This document shows, piece after piece, positions 4,655 to 5,587 of a DNA stretch of 5,587 nucleotides. Position 1 is the first letter of the stretch; every line of letters begins with the position of its first letter. The notes under the pieces are model-generated. The model saw nothing but the letters and a program-made list of their open reading frames with translations. It had not been told where the DNA came from and did not search any database. The position numbers and the translations under genes are program-made. The DNA lies in contig DBUL01000239.1 of the NCBI GenBank assembly GCA_002307905.1, positions 3,554 through 9,140 on the forward strand, written 5' to 3'. Source of the stretch: Rhizobiaceae bacterium UBA1291 (GTDB lineage Bacteria; Pseudomonadota; Alphaproteobacteria; Rhizobiales; Rhizobiaceae).

Positions 4655-5587
4655 CCGCCGCGCGGGTCACCGCCGTATAGAGCCACCGCTCGCGCGTATC
4701 GCGAAACGCCCAGCTCTCGTCGAACAGCACGACGTCGTTCCACTGCGAACCCTGAGCCTTGTGCACGGTCAGCGCATAGCCATAGTCGAATTCGTCGTAA
4801 CGCTTGCGCGTGGTCCACGGGATCTCAGCGTCGACTTCTTCGAAGGCCGCCTTGAGCAACTTGATCTTGGCCGCCCCGCGATCCATGTCGTCGTCTTCCG
4901 GCTTGATCAGCAGGTTGATGCCGGGTTTTACAGTCTCGCGCGACGAAGTCATCACCTGCCACAGCGAGCCGTTGAGCAGCCCCTTTACCTGGTCGTTCCT
5001 CAGGCACACCAGCTTGTCGCCGGCCTGCGGGTAATCAACGGTGAATCCCTTCAGCTCGCGCAGCCGCTTGTTGTAGCGTCGCCGCGTCTTGTTGGTGCCC
5101 ACGAGCACCTGATCGGCGCCGAGAACCAGCTCCTGCGTCACCTCGTTCTTCGAGATCACCTTGGCGGTGCCGTAGTCCCCATACATGATTTCCTTGCCCT
5201 CGCGTACGTGCATGGCAAGCTGGATGATCGGATTGTCGCGGGCCTGGCGATGAATGTCGGTGAGCAGATAGTCAGGCTCCTGATCGGTGAAAAAGCCGCC
5301 CCCGGAGACCGGCGGCAACTGGCCGGGATCGCCAAGCACCAGGATCGGCGTGCCGAAGCTCATCAAATCCCTACCCAACTGTTCGTCGACCATCGAACAT
5401 TCGTCGATGACAATCAGCGCGGCCTTGGCGAGCGGGCTCTGCCGGTTGATGGAAAACATCGGCGCGATCGATGTCTTGCCGGTTTCCTCGTCCTCCACGG
5501 CTTCCTCGCCGCGCGGACGGTAGATCAGAGAGTGAATGGTCCGGGCATTGCTCGCGCCGCGCGAGCGCAGCACCTGTGCAGCCTTGC
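4632..5587 (-). CDS. RecD/Dda-like SF1B ATP-dependent DNA helicase, N-terminus beyond the window
   Basis: The frame is open from the right edge to the stop at 4632-4634, giving 317 complete codons; the Walker A motif must lie just outside. The first visible residues, KAAQVLRSRGASNARTIHSL, match the segment after motif Ia (TGKAA...TIHSLIY) of RecD-like helicases. Then follow motif II LIVIDECSM (about 57-65), motif III LVLGDPGQLPPV (82-93), the IHRQ motif (111-114), motif V TVHKAQGSQW (273-282) and motif VI LYTAVTRA with the arginine finger (302-309). These are the motifs of 5'-3' DNA unwinding enzymes acting in repair or replication. Because motif II comes so early, the whole protein may be close to 370 residues, a compact Dda-type enzyme rather than a full RecD2 with its N-terminal extension. 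A GTG at 5571-5573 could be misread as the start but lies inside the conserved core. Partners are unknown. Confidence 0.93.
   Translation of the reverse strand, partial: KAAQVLRSRGASNARTIHSLIYRPRGEEAVEDEETGKTSIAPMFSINRQSPLAKAALIVIDECSMVDEQLGRDLMSFGTPILVLGDPGQLPPVSGGGFFTDQEPDYLLTDIHRQARDNPIIQLAMHVREGKEIMYGDYGTAKVISKNEVTQELVLGADQVLVGTNKTRRRYNKRLRELKGFTVDYPQAGDKLVCLRNDQVKGLLNGSLWQVMTSSRETVKPGINLLIKPEDDDMDRGAAKIKLLKAAFEEVDAEIPWTTRKRYDEFDYGYALTVHKAQGSQWNDVVLFDESWAFRDTRERWLYTAVTRAAETLTIVR

Noticed and set aside
1..5587. CRISPR array, insertion sequence, tRNA or integration site
   Set aside because: No spaced direct repeats, terminal inverted repeats with a transposase, cloverleaf sequence or integrase were seen anywhere in the window.

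Overview
The window looks like chromosome of an alphaproteobacterium of the order Hyphomicrobiales, most likely Rhizobiaceae or a close relative. The reasons are the high GC content with strongly GC-biased third codon positions, a PdxJ of the type I remember from rhizobia, and putative promoters that resemble the rhizobial sigma-70 consensus (CTTGAC-N17-CTATAT) better than the E. coli one. No rRNA, tRNA, CRISPR array, insertion sequence or phage attachment site is visible.

Layout, left to right. (1) Bases 1-681 (+) are the end of a MarR/GNAT bifunctional protein cut by the window edge. (2) An HxlR-family repressor (694-1098, -) converges on it and is divergent from a QorB/NmrA-type NAD(P)H:quinone oxidoreductase-like gene (1238-2119, +). 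Their 139-bp shared control region holds a rhizobial-type promoter and, over its expected start point, a near-perfect palindrome that is a good candidate HxlR operator. The same regulator/reductase pairing occurs in E. coli as ytfH/ytfG(qorB). (3) pdxJ (2168-2920, -), for vitamin B6 biosynthesis, converges on qorB across a 48-bp gap with two small GC-rich hairpins. (4) After about 300-400 bp of noncoding sequence ending in a strong 17-bp palindrome comes a regulator with two DNA-binding domains, an N-terminal MerR type and a C-terminal LuxR/GerE type (3322-4014, +; start uncertain). (5) It is followed by a small three-helix membrane protein of the DUF4405 type with a soluble C-terminal helical domain (4112-4615, +). 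(6) An SF1B RecD/Dda-like helicase (4632 to beyond the right edge, -) converges on that gene. An 11-bp perfect stem lies across the helicase stop codon and probably ends both transcripts.

The genes do not form one pathway. The clearest functional unit is hxlR-qorB, a probable electrophile/quinone-responsive switch. A second possible unit is the MerR-LuxR hybrid with the DUF4405 gene just downstream. The most unusual items are the MerR-LuxR domain fusion with its palindromic leader, the changes in the N-terminal catalytic motif of PdxJ, and the hairpin built over the helicase stop codon. Nothing here proves a new defence or mobile system.
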